This document shows positions 48,011-60,821 of a stretch of 64,000 nt of DNA, in pieces. The stretch is taken from contig OMID01000081.1 in NCBI GenBank assembly GCA_900299005.1, positions 1 to 64,000 of the forward strand, read 5' to 3'. Within the stretch, counting starts at the first letter, position 1. Each line of letters starts with the position of its first letter. This DNA is from Oxalobacteraceae bacterium. Its GTDB lineage: Bacteria; Pseudomonadota; Gammaproteobacteria; Burkholderiales; Burkholderiaceae_D. Position numbers and translations under genes: made by a program. The notes under the pieces were generated by a model. That model was not told the origin of the DNA, did not search any database, and saw only the letters and a program-made list of their open reading frames with translations.

Positions 48011-49381
48011 ATGGAAGAATTCTGGCAGACCTGCGCCACGCGGCTGCAACAGGAGCTGACGCCCCAACAGTTCAGCGCCTGGATCAAGCCCTTGGCGCCG
48101 CTCGATTTCGAGGACGGCCGTCTCCGCATCGCCGCGCCCAACCGCTTCAAGCTGGATTGGGTGAAGACCCAGTTCGCTGACCGGATCACCCGTCTGGCGG
48201 CCGAATTCTGGCAGTCGCCGATCGATGTGCAGTTCGTGCTCGACCCCCGCAATGGCGCGCTTAAAAAAGCGGCAGCGCTTCCTCAGGCTGCGGCGTCGCC
48301 GGGCCAGGAGTTACCTGTCGAGCGCGCTGAACAGGCCAACGAGAGCCACATCCGGCGGGATCAGAGCCGCATCAACGTGGCGCTGACTTTCGAGAGCTTC
48401 GTCACGGGCAAAGCCAACCAGCTGGCCCGCGCCGCCGCGATCCAGGTTGCGAGCAATCCGGGCAGCTCGTACAACCCCCTGTTCCTCTATGGTGGCGTGG
48501 GGTTGGGCAAGACCCATCTGATTCACGCTATTGGCAATCAAGTGCTGGCGGATAACCCCGCAGTGAAGATCCGCTACATCCATGCAGAGCAATATGTCCG
48601 TGACGTGGTAACTGCGTATCAACGCAAGGGGTTTGATGATTTCAAGCGCTACTACCATTCGCTGGACCTGCTGCTGATTGATGACATCCAATTCTTTGGT
48701 GGAAAGAGCCGAACGCAGGAGGAATTTTTTTATGCCTTCGAGGCGTTGATCGCAGCAAAGAAACAAATCATCATTACCAGTGACACCTACCCGAAAGAGA
48801 TCTCCGGGATGGATGATCGTCTGATCTCGCGTTTCGACTCCGGCTTGACGGTTGCTGTCGAACCGCCGGAGCTGGAGATGCGCGTTGCCATCCTCCTGAA
48901 AAAGGCAGCGCAGGAAGGTGCCGCTCTGTCCGACGATGTGGCTTTCTTCGTCGCCAAGCACTTGCGCTCGAACGTGCGCGAGCTCGAAGGGGCGCTGAGA
49001 AAAATACTCGCGTACTCCCGCTTTCATGGCAAGGAGATCACGATCGATATAGTCAAGGATGCGCTGAAAGACTTGCTGTCAGTGCAGAACCGGCAAATAT
49101 CCGTGGAGAATATTCAAAAGACCGTCGCCGATTTTTTTAATATTAAGGTTGCCGACATGTATTCGAAAAAGCGTCCGGCTAACATTGCGCGCCCTCGACA
49201 GATTGCGATGTACCTCGCCAAGGAGCTGACGCAGAAAAGTCTACCGGAGATCGGCGAACTGTTTGGCGGGCGTGACCATACCACTGTGCTGCATGCCGTG
49301 CGCAAGATTGCAGCCGACCGCAGCAAGAACCCCGAATGCAATCATGAGCTGCATGTGCTGGAGCAGACACTAAAAGGCTGA
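48011..49381 (+). CDS. dnaA: chromosomal replication initiator DnaA
   Basis: DnaA unwinds oriC and recruits the replicative helicase. The 456 residues have domain I at 1-90 ([22 protein letters not shown]), Walker [15 protein letters not shown], Walker [13 protein letters not shown], sensor region [19 protein letters not shown], and the domain IV signature [15 protein letters not shown] that contacts the DnaA box. Length and order are normal. Confidence 0.98.
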   Translation: MEEFWQTCATRLQQELTPQQFSAWIKPLAPLDFEDGRLRIAAPNRFKLDWVKTQFADRITRLAAEFWQSPIDVQFVLDPRNGALKKAAALPQAAASPGQELPVERAEQANESHIRRDQSRINVALTFESFVTGKANQLARAAAIQVASNPGSSYNPLFLYGGVGLGKTHLIHAIGNQVLADNPAVKIRYIHAEQYVRDVVTAYQRKGFDDFKRYYHSLDLLLIDDIQFFGGKSRTQEEFFYAFEALIAAKKQIIITSDTYPKEISGMDDRLISRFDSGLTVAVEPPELEMRVAILLKKAAQEGAALSDDVAFFVAKHLRSNVRELEGALRKILAYSRFHGKEITIDIVKDALKDLLSVQNRQISVENIQKTVADFFNIKVADMYSKKRPANIARPRQIAMYLAKELTQKSLPEIGELFGGRDHTTVLHAVRKIAADRSKNPECNHELHVLEQTLKG

Positions 49382-49481
49382 ATGACCCCCCTGATATCGG
49401 CACCATAAAAAACGAGGCGCAAAAAATCATGCGGAACAAAAGAATTTTCATCCAGAGAGCGATTTGCGAAAGGACGCTACG

Positions 49482-50585
49482 ATGCAATTGGTAAAAGCCC
49501 ACAGGGACGCGCTGCTGCGACCGCTGCAGATCGTGAGTGGCATTGTCGAGCGTCGGCACACTTTGCCGATTCTCGCCAATATCCTCATACGGAAGAACGG
49601 TGACAACGTCTCTTTACTCTCGACCGACATCGAAGTGCAGATCAACACGCATGCGGCGATAGGCGTGGGTGCTGAATCGGGTGCCACCACGGTCGCTGCG
49701 CGGAAGTTGCTCGATATCCTGCGCGCTCTCCCGGAGTCCGAGGTGTCGCTGTCGGTCTCGAACAAGCGAATGACCATCCAGTGCGGCAAATCGCGCTTCG
49801 CCTTGCAGACACTTGCTGCAGAAGAGTTCCCGATCGTTGCTCAGGCCGAGCATTACAGCGCCACGGTCAGCCTGCCGCAAAAGACACTCAAGCACCTCTT
49901 CAACATGGTGCATTTCTCAATGGCTCAGCAAGACATTCGCTATTACCTCAATGGCTTGCTCCTGGTAGTCGATGGCAAAAATGTGATCGCGGTTGCCACC
50001 GATGGACATCGGCTTGCCTTCAGTCAGATCGTTACCGATCAGGAGTTCATCCGCCATGAGGTCATTATTCCGCGCAAGACCATCATGGAGTTGCAGCGTC
50101 TGCTGGAAGATACCGACGATCTGGTCACGCTGCAGATTGCCACGAATCAGCTGAAAGTCGAGTTTGCCGACATCGAACTGATGTCCAAGCTGGTTGAAGG
50201 CAAGTTCCCCGATTACACCCGGGTGATCCCCAAGGCGTACAAGAACAATTTCACCATTGGACGTGAGTTGCTACTGCGCTCACTCCAGCGCGCGGCGATC
50301 ATGACTTCCGATAAATTCAAGGGTGTGCGCTGCGTGATTGCGCCCGGCAGCCTCAAGATCAGTTCGACCAATTCAGATCAGGAAGAGGCTGTTGAAGAGC
50401 TCGAAATCGATTACGGCGGTGATAGTGTGGATATTGGGTTCAATGTTACCTACCTGCTGGATGTTCTGAACAATCTGAAATGCGATCAGGTCAGCGTCTC
50501 GCTCGGCGACGCCAATTCGTCGGCGTTGATCACCGTACCTGACGATGCGAATTTCAAGTATGTCGTGATGCCCATGCGCATCTGA
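49482..50585 (+). CDS. dnaN: DNA polymerase III beta subunit (sliding clamp)
   Basis: The beta clamp, a ring that holds polymerase III on DNA. I start at ATG 49482 (MQLVKAHRDALLRPLQIV) with AAGGA upstream; the protein then has 367 residues, the family length. The C-terminus ends YVVMPMRI, as is typical. Follows dnaA after 100 bases. Confidence 0.97.
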   Translation: MQLVKAHRDALLRPLQIVSGIVERRHTLPILANILIRKNGDNVSLLSTDIEVQINTHAAIGVGAESGATTVAARKLLDILRALPESEVSLSVSNKRMTIQCGKSRFALQTLAAEEFPIVAQAEHYSATVSLPQKTLKHLFNMVHFSMAQQDIRYYLNGLLLVVDGKNVIAVATDGHRLAFSQIVTDQEFIRHEVIIPRKTIMELQRLLEDTDDLVTLQIATNQLKVEFADIELMSKLVEGKFPDYTRVIPKAYKNNFTIGRELLLRSLQRAAIMTSDKFKGVRCVIAPGSLKISSTNSDQEEAVEELEIDYGGDSVDIGFNVTYLLDVLNNLKCDQVSVSLGDANSSALITVPDDANFKYVVMPMRI

Positions 50586-50605
50586 GCTTGCCGCATGCAA
50601 TGCAC

Positions 50606-50634
50606 GAAGGGGCCCGATGGCCCCTTCGCCCCTT
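50606..50634 (+). terminator. possible terminator between dnaN and gyrB
   Basis: GAAGGGGCC and GGCCCCTTC make a nine-base stem with a CGAT loop, followed by a weak T-containing tail. 21 bases after the dnaN stop. Confidence 0.5.
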
Positions 50635-50640
50635 TGTTGA

Positions 50641-53171
<2,531 letters not shown>

Positions 53172-53181
53172 TGGTTTTTCC

Positions 53182-53212
53182 GGCTGACCGCCGTTGGCGC
53201 GGTCAGCCTCTT
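53182..53212 (+). terminator. probable terminator after gyrB
   Basis: GGCTGACCGC and GCGGTCAGCC form a ten-base perfect stem with a seven-base loop, 11 bases after the gyrB stop. The following tail is only weakly T-rich. Confidence 0.55.
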
Positions 53213-53388
53213 CCACCTTCGCCTCCGCTTTTAGCGGCCGCTCGCATGCCCCGACCTTATTGCGCTGTCGCGTGCCATGCCAGGCCGTCTGATTTGTGAC
53301 TAAAACACACAAGTGAATCAACAAAACAATAGTTTTTTGTGATTTGCACGCTAAATATACTGTTGGCCTGCTTACTTTCAGTGCATTC

Positions 53389-54105
53389 ATGGCCATTCAG
53401 GCAATTATTTTCGATGCGTACGGAACCCTCTTCGACGTCTACTCGATAGGGGCTGTTGCCGATCGCCTGTTTCCGGGTCGCGGTAGCGGGCTGGCCGAAC
53501 TCTGGCGCGACAAGCAGATCGAGTACACCAGGCTGCGCACGCTGTCGAACACGTACAAGCCTTTTTGGGAAATCACGCAGGATGCGCTGATATTCAGTTG
53601 CCGCAAACTCGGACTTGATCTCACCCTTGACGCGCAAAGCGAGCTCATGGGCGAATACGCGAAGCTTCAGGCATTTCCCGACAGCCTTGCTGCGCTGCAG
53701 ACGCTGCGCGATGAAGGCAAGAAGCTGGCGATCCTCTCGAACGGCAATCCCGAGATGCTCATGGCCGCGGTGACTGCCGGCGGCATGCAAGCATTGCTCA
53801 ATGCAGTGCTGTCGGTGCATTCGGTCAAAAAATTCAAAACGGCGCCCGAGGCTTATCAGCTCGGGCCGGACACCTTCGGGTTATCCGCAAAAGATATGTT
53901 GTTTGTATCCAGTAATGCCTGGGATGTCTGTGGCGCGGCTTGGTTTGGCTACCAGACGTTCTGGGTGAATCGCGCCAATCTGCCCATGGACGAGCTCGGT
54001 GTCACGCCGACGGGCAGTGGAAGTTCGCTCACTGATGTGCTGCTCTTCATGGGGCTGGGCCAGAAGCCACTGCCCGCTCCCGATCGACTTACTCAACCTA
54101 GCTGA
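53389..54105 (+). CDS. haloacid dehalogenase-like hydrolase, type II
   Basis: A HAD-superfamily hydrolase of the (S)-2-haloacid dehalogenase type. The nucleophile is in IIFDAYGTLFDVYS (the DAYGTLFD motif), motif II is LAILSNGNPEML, motif III Lys lies in VKKFKTAPEAY and motif IV in MLFVSSNAWDVCGA. I start it at ATG 53389; 238 residues. The LSNGxPxML and SSNAWD motifs are those of true L-2-haloacid dehalogenases. Whether it dehalogenates or acts on another substrate is unknown. Confidence 0.9.
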   Translation: MAIQAIIFDAYGTLFDVYSIGAVADRLFPGRGSGLAELWRDKQIEYTRLRTLSNTYKPFWEITQDALIFSCRKLGLDLTLDAQSELMGEYAKLQAFPDSLAALQTLRDEGKKLAILSNGNPEMLMAAVTAGGMQALLNAVLSVHSVKKFKTAPEAYQLGPDTFGLSAKDMLFVSSNAWDVCGAAWFGYQTFWVNRANLPMDELGVTPTGSGSSLTDVLLFMGLGQKPLPAPDRLTQPS

Positions 54106-54117
54106 AAGACTCTCCCG

Positions 54118-56319
54118 ATGACTACTCGTACGAACTGCCACGGACTCGAGGTGGATAGCGCACTGCACCGCTTCATCGAAGATCAGGTGCTACCCGGCAC
54201 TGGCATCGCCAGCGACCGCTTCTGGAAGGGATTTGCCAATATCGTCGCGGATCTCGCCCCCAGGAATGCCGCGCTGCTGGCTGAACGCGACCGCTTGCAG
54301 ACAGCACTCGACGACTGGCATCGTACCCATCCCGGCCCGATTGCAGATGTGGTGAAGTACCGCGAATTCCTTGAGTCCATCGGTTACTTGCAGCCCGTAC
54401 CCGCAGACGTCAAGATCACCACCGAGCACGTGGACGCCGAACTGGCGACCACGGCAGGCCCACAGTTGGTGGTTCCCATTCTTAATGCGCGCTATGCACT
54501 CAATGCGGCGAATGCGCGTTGGGGATCGCTCTACGATGCGTTATATGGCACGGATGTGATTTCCGAAGACGATGGCGCAACCCGCGCCGGGGCTTACAAC
54601 CCGGTGCGAGGAGCCCGAGTGATTGCCTTTGCGCGCAACGTCCTTGATCAGTCAGTGCCGCTCGTGAAAGGCTCGCATGCTGATGTCACCGCGTATGCGG
54701 TCACCGGCGGCAAGCTGATCGTCACGCTAAAAGACGGCACGGTCACTGGCTTGAAAGAGGAAGGAAAGTTCGTTGGCTATCAAGGCGATGCCGCATCACC
54801 ATCGTCGGTCTTGCTGAAGAATCATGGGCTGCATCTAGATATTCGCATTGACCGCTCGGCCCCTATTGGCAAAGACGATGCTGCGGGCGTGACCGATGTG
54901 GTGCTCGAATCTGCGCTGTCCACGATTCTCGATCTCGAGGATTCCGTAACCGTTGTCGATGGCAGCGACAAAGTGCTCGCCTATGGCAACTGGCTAGGCA
55001 TTCTCAAAGGGACGCTGGTCGAGACCGTCAGCAAGGGCGGCAAGTCATTTGAGCGCACACTGAACGCTGATCGCGAGTACACCGGCGCGAATGGTCAGCC
55101 AGTGAGGCTGCACGGTCGCTCCTTACTGTTCCTGAGGAATGTGGGTCACTTGATGACGAACCCGGCAATCCTGATGGCTGATGGCAAGGAGATCCCGGAA
55201 GGCATCATGGATGCCGTGATCACCACGACGATAGCCATGCATGACCTTAAGCGCCCTGCTAGCCAGACGATCGGCAATACCCGCACCGGATCCGTGTATA
55301 TCGTCAAGCCCAAGATGCATGGCCCGCGGGAAGTCGCCTTCGCTTCCGAGTTGTTCGCGCGCGTCGAGGCCATGCTCGGCCTGAAGGAAAACACGGTCAA
55401 GCTGGGCATCATGGACGAGGAACGCCGCACCTCGACCAACTTGAAAGCCTGTCTGAAAGAAGCCTCTGCACGCGTTGCCTTCATCAACACCGGTTTTCTT
55501 GATCGTACCGGCGACGAGATGCATTCGTCGATGACGGGTGGCGCCATGATGCGCAAGGGGGACATGAAGACATCAACTTGGCTGTCGGCCTATGAGCGCA
55601 GCAATGTGCTCACTGGGCTGTCTTCGGGAATGCGGGGCCGTGGTCAGATCGGCAAAGGCATGTGGGCCATGCCGGATCTGATGGCTGCGATGCTCGAGCA
55701 AAAGATCGGGCATCCGAAAGCAGGTGCCAATACCGCTTGGGTGCCTTCGCCCACCGCAGCGACGTTGCATGCGCTGCACTACCATCAGGTCGATGTTGCT
55801 GCTGTCCAGCACGATCTCGAGAAAATCGACGCCGCGACCGAACTGAAGACATTGCGCGATGCATTACTGATGATCCCCGTGGTCGCGCAGCCGAACTGGT
55901 CTGCAGACCAGATTCAAGAAGAGCTGGATAACAACGCGCAGGGCATTCTGGGCTATGTTGTCCGCTGGGTGGAGCAAGGCGTGGGCTGCTCAAAGGTCCC
56001 AGACATTCACAATGTCGGCCTGATGGAGGACCGTGCGACCCTGCGCATCTCCAGCCAGCATATTGCGAACTGGCTGCTGCATGGGGTAGTGACCGAGGCG
56101 CAGGTCAAAGCCACGCTCGAACGCATGGCCAGCGTGGTGGATGGACAGAATGCCGGTGATCCCGCCTATCGGCCGATGGCGGCTGATTTTGCGAGGTCAC
56201 ACGCATTTCAAGCCGCAAGCGATCTGGTGTTCAAGGGCCTTGCCCAGCCGGCCGGCTACACGGAACCGCTACTGCATGCGTGGCGGTTGAAGTTCAAGAA
56301 TGAAGTGATGGGCGTCTGA
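54118..56319 (+). CDS. glcB: malate synthase G
   Basis: Condenses glyoxylate with acetyl-CoA to malate. The 733 residues fit form G (E. coli GlcB 723). Visible are the conserved [34 protein letters not shown], and the catalytic region with [18 protein letters not shown] and [16 protein letters not shown]. The [16 protein letters not shown] segment is also characteristic. Starts 12 bases after the HAD gene. Isocitrate lyase is not in the window, so it may serve glycolate use. Confidence 0.97.
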   Translation: MTTRTNCHGLEVDSALHRFIEDQVLPGTGIASDRFWKGFANIVADLAPRNAALLAERDRLQTALDDWHRTHPGPIADVVKYREFLESIGYLQPVPADVKITTEHVDAELATTAGPQLVVPILNARYALNAANARWGSLYDALYGTDVISEDDGATRAGAYNPVRGARVIAFARNVLDQSVPLVKGSHADVTAYAVTGGKLIVTLKDGTVTGLKEEGKFVGYQGDAASPSSVLLKNHGLHLDIRIDRSAPIGKDDAAGVTDVVLESALSTILDLEDSVTVVDGSDKVLAYGNWLGILKGTLVETVSKGGKSFERTLNADREYTGANGQPVRLHGRSLLFLRNVGHLMTNPAILMADGKEIPEGIMDAVITTTIAMHDLKRPASQTIGNTRTGSVYIVKPKMHGPREVAFASELFARVEAMLGLKENTVKLGIMDEERRTSTNLKACLKEASARVAFINTGFLDRTGDEMHSSMTGGAMMRKGDMKTSTWLSAYERSNVLTGLSSGMRGRGQIGKGMWAMPDLMAAMLEQKIGHPKAGANTAWVPSPTAATLHALHYHQVDVAAVQHDLEKIDAATELKTLRDALLMIPVVAQPNWSADQIQEELDNNAQGILGYVVRWVEQGVGCSKVPDIHNVGLMEDRATLRISSQHIANWLLHGVVTEAQVKATLERMASVVDGQNAGDPAYRPMAADFARSHAFQAASDLVFKGLAQPAGYTEPLLHAWRLKFKNEVMGV

Positions 56320-56332
56320 GCCCAGCGAAGAC

Positions 56333-56367
56333 AAAAAAGCCGGGCTTGACCACCCCGGCTTTTTTTG
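56333..56367. terminator. bidirectional terminator between glcB and the secreted protein
   Basis: GCCGGG/CCCGGC stem with flanking A and T tracts (six A before, eight T after), 14 bases after the glcB stop. Its symmetry means it also closes the convergent minus-strand gene. Confidence 0.85.
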
Positions 56368-56394
56368 TGGGCCACGTCGACAGATGTGCAGGAA

Positions 56395-56913
56395 TTAATT
56401 TTTGACGCGCTTGTACTTGCGGGTATATCCGCTGTTCGTGTTTGTCTGGTCCATTCCATCCTCACGAAACTCGAACCGGGTGATTCCGCCGACGGCGCGA
56501 ACAATCCCATTGTCCAGTGTGAGCGCGAGGGTACGCATCGCAGGCAGCGTCAGCGATTTCATATCGGGCTTGGGATCGCGACTGATACGTGTCTTGCCAT
56601 CTTCAACGATCACCTCCAACCATTCGCCATAGCCGTAAGCGAAGGTGCTTTCGTCTAGCCGGTAGTCTCCGTAAAGCGCATTACTCATCAACTTGTTGCC
56701 GGTCTGTTTATGAGAAATCCAGGTCACCTTGCCATCGCGGATGATGTAGCGAGCAGCGACTTCCGGCGGTGTGAGCTTGGCTTCTCCGTCATCCCACTCA
56801 ATGAGTTCGTAGGTACCTTCGACCTTTGCGCGTATCTCGGTGAATTTGTCGGCAGCCAGGGCCGGCAGCGCGGCGAGGAAACACAGGGCGGAGAGGAGCG
56901 ATATCTTTTTCAT
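56395..56913 (-). CDS. secreted protein of unknown function
   Basis: A 172-residue protein from ATG 56913, with a signal peptide MKKISLLSALCFLAALPALAADK and probable cleavage after ALA. The mature part has beta-rich, charged segments such as KFTEIRAKVEGTYELIEWDDGEAKLTPP and ends GYTRKYKRVKN. The pattern GTYELIEWDDG near the start recalls lipocalin-like (heme/fatty-acid-binding) domains, but I cannot assign a family. Convergent with glcB. Confidence 0.7.
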   Translation of the reverse strand: MKKISLLSALCFLAALPALAADKFTEIRAKVEGTYELIEWDDGEAKLTPPEVAARYIIRDGKVTWISHKQTGNKLMSNALYGDYRLDESTFAYGYGEWLEVIVEDGKTRISRDPKPDMKSLTLPAMRTLALTLDNGIVRAVGGITRFEFREDGMDQTNTNSGYTRKYKRVKN

Positions 56914-57146
56914 TGTCGATAGAGAGTTCACAGTCAGGCCCTCCATCATATACGCACAGACGGACCATGCCCGCCGGTGCCGATTTGCTAAGGAAGTGTT
57001 GATTAATTAAGCGCAGCAAGAATTCTCTGTCGAGAGATAGCTGCAAGCCTTTGATGTGGCAGGCTCCCGCGTCGCCCAGCGATACTAGCGCGCCATCACA
57101 TGGGATTCCCTTCAGCGTCTCCTTGACGAGGATGTGAAGCCGGGTC

Positions 57147-58727
57147 TCAGGCCGCCCGCTTTGCTAAGCTGCCTGCAGGCGCTGACGTACGGATCAGGTG
57201 ATCGAACGCGCCGAGCGCTGCTTTCGAGCCCTCTCCCATCGCGATGATGATCTGCTTGTAGGGCACTGTAGTCACGTCACCAGCAGCGAATACCCCCGGC
57301 AGGGAAGTCTGCCCACGGGCATCGACTTCGATCTCCCCGTGCGGTGACAATGTGAGCGTACCTTTGAGCCAGTCCGTGTTGGGTAGCAAGCCGATCTGCA
57401 CAAAGATGCCTTCGAGTGCTACCGCCTTTGCGGTACCCGTTCGACGGTCCGTGTAGCGAAGCCCGTTCACTTTGGTGCCATCGCCAGTCACTTCGGTGGT
57501 TTGTGCCTGCGTGATTACCCTGACATTTGGCAGACTGCGCAGCTTGCGCTGCAGGACCTCATCGGCGCGCAGCCTGACGTCATATTCCAGCAGCGTGACA
57601 TGACCGACGATGCCAGCCAGATCGATCGCCGCCTCCACCCCGGAATTCCCGCCGCCGACCACGGCCACGCGCTTGCCTTTGAACAGGGGGCCGTCGCAGT
57701 GCGGGCAATAGGCAACGCCTTTGTTGCGGTATTCCTTTTCGCCGGGCACATTGAGTTCACGCCAGCGGGCACCCGTGGCAATTACGACCGACTTTGCCCT
57801 GAGGCTGGCGCCACTATCGAGTTTTACTTCCATGATATCGCCGGGAACTAGTGCCGAGGCTCGCTGAAGATTCATCACATCGACGTCATAGGCATTCACA
57901 TGCTGTTCCAGGGCAGACACGAGCATCGGCCCCTCCGTCTCTTTGACCGAGATGAAGTTTTCAATGCCCAGCGTATCCAGCACCTGACCGCCAAAGCGCT
58001 CAGCCACCACGCCGGTGCGTATCCCTTTGCGTGCAGCGTAGATCGCGGCCGAGGCGCCGGCGGGACCACCGCCGACGACCAGCAAATCAAAGACCTGTTT
58101 TTTAGCGAGCTTGTCGGCTTCGCGTGCAGCAGTGCCCGTATCCAGCTTCGCCAGAATTTCTTCCAATCCCATCCGCCCCTGCCCGAAATGCTGGCCGTTC
58201 AGGAAGATGGTGGGCACGGCCATGATCTGCCGTGCCGTCACTTCATCCTGGAATAGTGCGCCATCAATCATCACATGCCGAATATTCGGATTGATCACCG
58301 ACATCAGGTTGAGCGCTTGAACCACCTCCGGGCAGTTCTGGCATGAAAGAGAGATGTAGGTCTCAAATACATACTCGCCTTGCAGTTGACGAATTTGTTC
58401 GATGACCTCATCGCGGGCTTTCGGCGGATGGCCACCTACTTGCAAGAGCGCGAGTGCCAGCGAGGTGAACTCGTGTCCCATGGGAATGCCGGCAAATCGT
58501 AGCCCCATGTTGCTGCCGGCACGATTGAGCGCAAAAGAGGGCTTGCGCGCGTTATCGTCATTTTGCTCCTGGTAGGAGAGTCGCGGAGAAAGCTCGGTTA
58601 TCTCTTCCAGCAGATCGCGCATTTCCCGGGCTTTGTCGCTGTTATCCAGGGAGGCAATGATGTTGACCTCGTGGGTGATGTTGCCTAGGTAGGTTTGCAA
58701 GGAGTTCTTGATGGCGGCGTCGAGCAT
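57147..58727 (-). CDS. ahpF: alkyl hydroperoxide reductase subunit F
   Basis: Flavoprotein that reduces AhpC with NADH. The 526 residues have the N-terminal thioredoxin-like domain with SCQNCPEV (CxxC), the FAD domain [19 protein letters not shown] near 210, and the second redox pair YCPHCDG in the C-terminal half. The NAD motif [14 protein letters not shown] follows. It is downstream of ahpC on the same strand, 180 bases apart. Confidence 0.97.
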   Translation of the reverse strand: MLDAAIKNSLQTYLGNITHEVNIIASLDNSDKAREMRDLLEEITELSPRLSYQEQNDDNARKPSFALNRAGSNMGLRFAGIPMGHEFTSLALALLQVGGHPPKARDEVIEQIRQLQGEYVFETYISLSCQNCPEVVQALNLMSVINPNIRHVMIDGALFQDEVTARQIMAVPTIFLNGQHFGQGRMGLEEILAKLDTGTAAREADKLAKKQVFDLLVVGGGPAGASAAIYAARKGIRTGVVAERFGGQVLDTLGIENFISVKETEGPMLVSALEQHVNAYDVDVMNLQRASALVPGDIMEVKLDSGASLRAKSVVIATGARWRELNVPGEKEYRNKGVAYCPHCDGPLFKGKRVAVVGGGNSGVEAAIDLAGIVGHVTLLEYDVRLRADEVLQRKLRSLPNVRVITQAQTTEVTGDGTKVNGLRYTDRRTGTAKAVALEGIFVQIGLLPNTDWLKGTLTLSPHGEIEVDARGQTSLPGVFAAGDVTTVPYKQIIIAMGEGSKAALGAFDHLIRTSAPAGSLAKRAA

Positions 58728-58906
58728 AATGGCCTCTTGTTATGAGCAGGCGACGCCATAGCTGCGCCGCAGGTGTCGTGAACGATCTGAGATTGAGAAG
58801 GCTTGCCTTGTCCGGGGCCAGCGCGGGCAGCATCGGCAGCATCGTGCCGTACTTCTTTGCGGTCTTCGATGCTGACGTGCTGCCATCGACCCAACGATGC
58901 CGGCGC

Positions 58907-59470
58907 TTAGGTTTTTCCTACCAAATCCAGCGAAGGTGCGAGTGTTTCTGCGCCGGGCGTCCACTTCGCGGGGCAGACCTGACCCGGGTGCGCAGCAACG
59001 TACTGAGCGGCTTGAATTTTGCGTAGCAGCTCTTTGGCGTCTCGACCGATACCGTCATCATGGATTTCGCACAGTTTGATTTGACCTTCGGGATTGACGA
59101 CGAAGGTGCCGCGCAATGCCAGACCCGCTTCTTCGATCATCACATCAAAGTTGCGCGTGATGGCACCCGTCGGATCGCCAAGCATCGGGTAGCGAATCTT
59201 GCCGATCGTCTCTGAGGTGTCGTGCCATGCTTTGTGCGAGAAATGGGTATCGGTCGATACGGCATAAATCTCAATGCCCAAGGACTTGAAGGTGTCGTAG
59301 TTGTCGGCAAGATCACCCAGCTCGGTCGGGCAAACAAAGGTGAAGTCGGCGGGATAGAAAAAAACAACCGACCATTTGCCCTTCAAGTCGGCATCACTGA
59401 CTTCAATAAATTTGCCATTCTGATAAGCAGTGGTTGTGAAGGATTTGATCGTGGTGTTAACGAGGGACAT
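58907..59470 (-). CDS. ahpC: alkyl hydroperoxide reductase subunit C (peroxiredoxin)
   Basis: Typical 2-Cys peroxiredoxin that detoxifies peroxides. I start at ATG 59470 ([16 protein letters not shown]), with GGAG eight bases before; it then has 187 residues, as in E. coli. The peroxidatic cysteine lies in [14 protein letters not shown] and the resolving cysteine in GQVCPAKW. An OxyR-like dyad lies about 105 bases upstream. Confidence 0.97.
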   Translation of the reverse strand: MSLVNTTIKSFTTTAYQNGKFIEVSDADLKGKWSVVFFYPADFTFVCPTELGDLADNYDTFKSLGIEIYAVSTDTHFSHKAWHDTSETIGKIRYPMLGDPTGAITRNFDVMIEEAGLALRGTFVVNPEGQIKLCEIHDDGIGRDAKELLRKIQAAQYVAAHPGQVCPAKWTPGAETLAPSLDLVGKT

Positions 59471-59797
59471 TGGCATTACTCCAGACAAAGGTTGAATAAA
59501 AGGGGAACATCAGCGGGCAAGTCGAATCATAGAAAATACAAATCGAAATGTATATTTGATAGTTTTAATTAATCATATAGACTTTGCCTATTGATCTGAA
59601 ATAATTCATAGAGAAGTTGACGAATTTGCGCCTGTCCGCGTTGCTGAGGGCTTGTGCTGATGCGTAAGCACTCAGATTTTTTCGAATTCCTTGTCAACCT
59701 GGTTCGATTTTCTCTGGCACAGCAGATTGGTTAGAATCCGGGTTTGCAAAAATGTTGATAGCGGGTTGTTCCCGCCCTTTTGTCCTCTGGAGGATCT
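59471..59797. other. divergent promoter region of ahpC and the Tim44-like gene
   Basis: About 327 bases without a gene. It carries an AT-rich part (59525-59600) with the OxyR-like dyad and a TATGAT (minus strand, 59531-59526), and on the plus side GTGTTGATAGCGGGTTG sequence before the Tim44-like gene. No further feature recognised. Confidence 0.6.
59577..59591. promoter_or_regulatory. OxyR-like operator upstream of ahpC
   Basis: ATAG-ACTTTGC-CTAT reproduces the ATAG-N7-CTAT half of the OxyR consensus exactly. It is AT-flanked and located upstream of the ahpC -35 region, in the position where OxyR activates in E. coli. The second half of the tetramer motif is not clear. Confidence 0.5.
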
Positions 59798-60676
59798 ATG
59801 AAGAAGTTGTGGATGGCATTGATGATTACGATCCTGGGCGTGTCTGTCGGCATAGGCAGCGCAGAAGCGAAGCGCTTGGGTGGTGGGGGGTCGTTCGGGA
59901 AGTCTTCTCCCAGCTATAGCCGTCAGGCACCAATGCAACAGAGCGGGCAGCAGGCGGCGCCTGCCCCCCGCCCCGCCCCGCCGGCAGCACCCGCGCCATC
60001 GAGCCCATGGAAGGGCATTCTTGGCGGTGCGCTGCTTGGCTTGGGGCTAGGTGCGCTGCTCTCGCATTTCGGCATGGGCGCCGAGTTCGCGAGCATGCTC
60101 GGCAGCATGCTGATGATCGGCCTGATCGCCATCGCCGGTCTGTTCATCTTCCGCATGCTGACCCGCAAGTCGGCGCCGGCGGAGCCCCTACCAGCCTACG
60201 CAGCGCCACTGGAGCGCAGCGTGACGCCGGAGATCGGCTCCAACCTTGGTCAGTCCGCAAGCGCCCCTGCGCCCGTGAGCTGGCAGGCGGGCCAGATGTC
60301 CAATATCCCGGAGGGATTTGATACGACGGGTTTCTTGAGGCATGCGAAGACCAATTTCATCCGCATGCAAGCCGCGTGGGACAAGGCCGACGTGAACGAC
60401 ATCCGCGAATTCACCACGCCAGAAATGTTTGCAGAACTGAAGATGCAACTCACTGAGCGTGGCGCGTCAGCCAACCATACGGATGTCGTCTCGCTGGATG
60501 CGGAGTTGCTGGGCATTGAAACCACCAGCGAGGAACACATCGCAAGCATCCGTTTCTCCGGCATGATTCGTGAGGCCGAGAACGTCGCTGCCGAGGCATT
60601 CAGCGAGGTCTGGGTGCTGGCGAAACCGGTGTCCGGATCCGCAGGATGGCTGCTCGCCGGGTTGCAGCAGAGCTGA
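59798..60676 (+). CDS. Tim44-like domain membrane protein
   Basis: A 292-residue protein from ATG 59798 (GGAGGA upstream). It has a signal-like N-terminus (KKLWMALMITILGVSVGIGSAEA), a Gly/Ser- and Pro/Ala-rich linker (about 30-70), a hydrophobic region (GILGGALLGLGLGALLSHFGM and the following 30 residues) with one or two helices, and a C-terminal Tim44-like domain (about 170-290) with FIRMQAAWDKADVNDIREFTTPEM. Such proteins are common in betaproteobacteria; their role is unknown. Confidence 0.85.
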   Translation: MKKLWMALMITILGVSVGIGSAEAKRLGGGGSFGKSSPSYSRQAPMQQSGQQAAPAPRPAPPAAPAPSSPWKGILGGALLGLGLGALLSHFGMGAEFASMLGSMLMIGLIAIAGLFIFRMLTRKSAPAEPLPAYAAPLERSVTPEIGSNLGQSASAPAPVSWQAGQMSNIPEGFDTTGFLRHAKTNFIRMQAAWDKADVNDIREFTTPEMFAELKMQLTERGASANHTDVVSLDAELLGIETTSEEHIASIRFSGMIREAENVAAEAFSEVWVLAKPVSGSAGWLLAGLQQS

Positions 60677-60754
60677 TTGCTGCCGAGTGCGGAGCGCTTC
60701 CCGTCTGATTGACTGGCGACTCCACAGGATCTCGTGTTGCTGAATTCTCTTGTT

Positions 60755-60787
60755 GCCGCCTGCAGGTAACTGCGGGCGGCTTTTTTA
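60755..60787 (+). terminator. terminator after the Tim44-like gene
   Basis: GCCGCC(T)GCAG and CTGC(G)GGCGGC form an 11-base stem with one T-G pair and a GTAA loop, followed by six T. 79 bases after the stop codon. Confidence 0.8.
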
Positions 60788-60821
60788 TGGCGGCAGCCAA
60801 TCTCATCGCGACCTGCAATTT

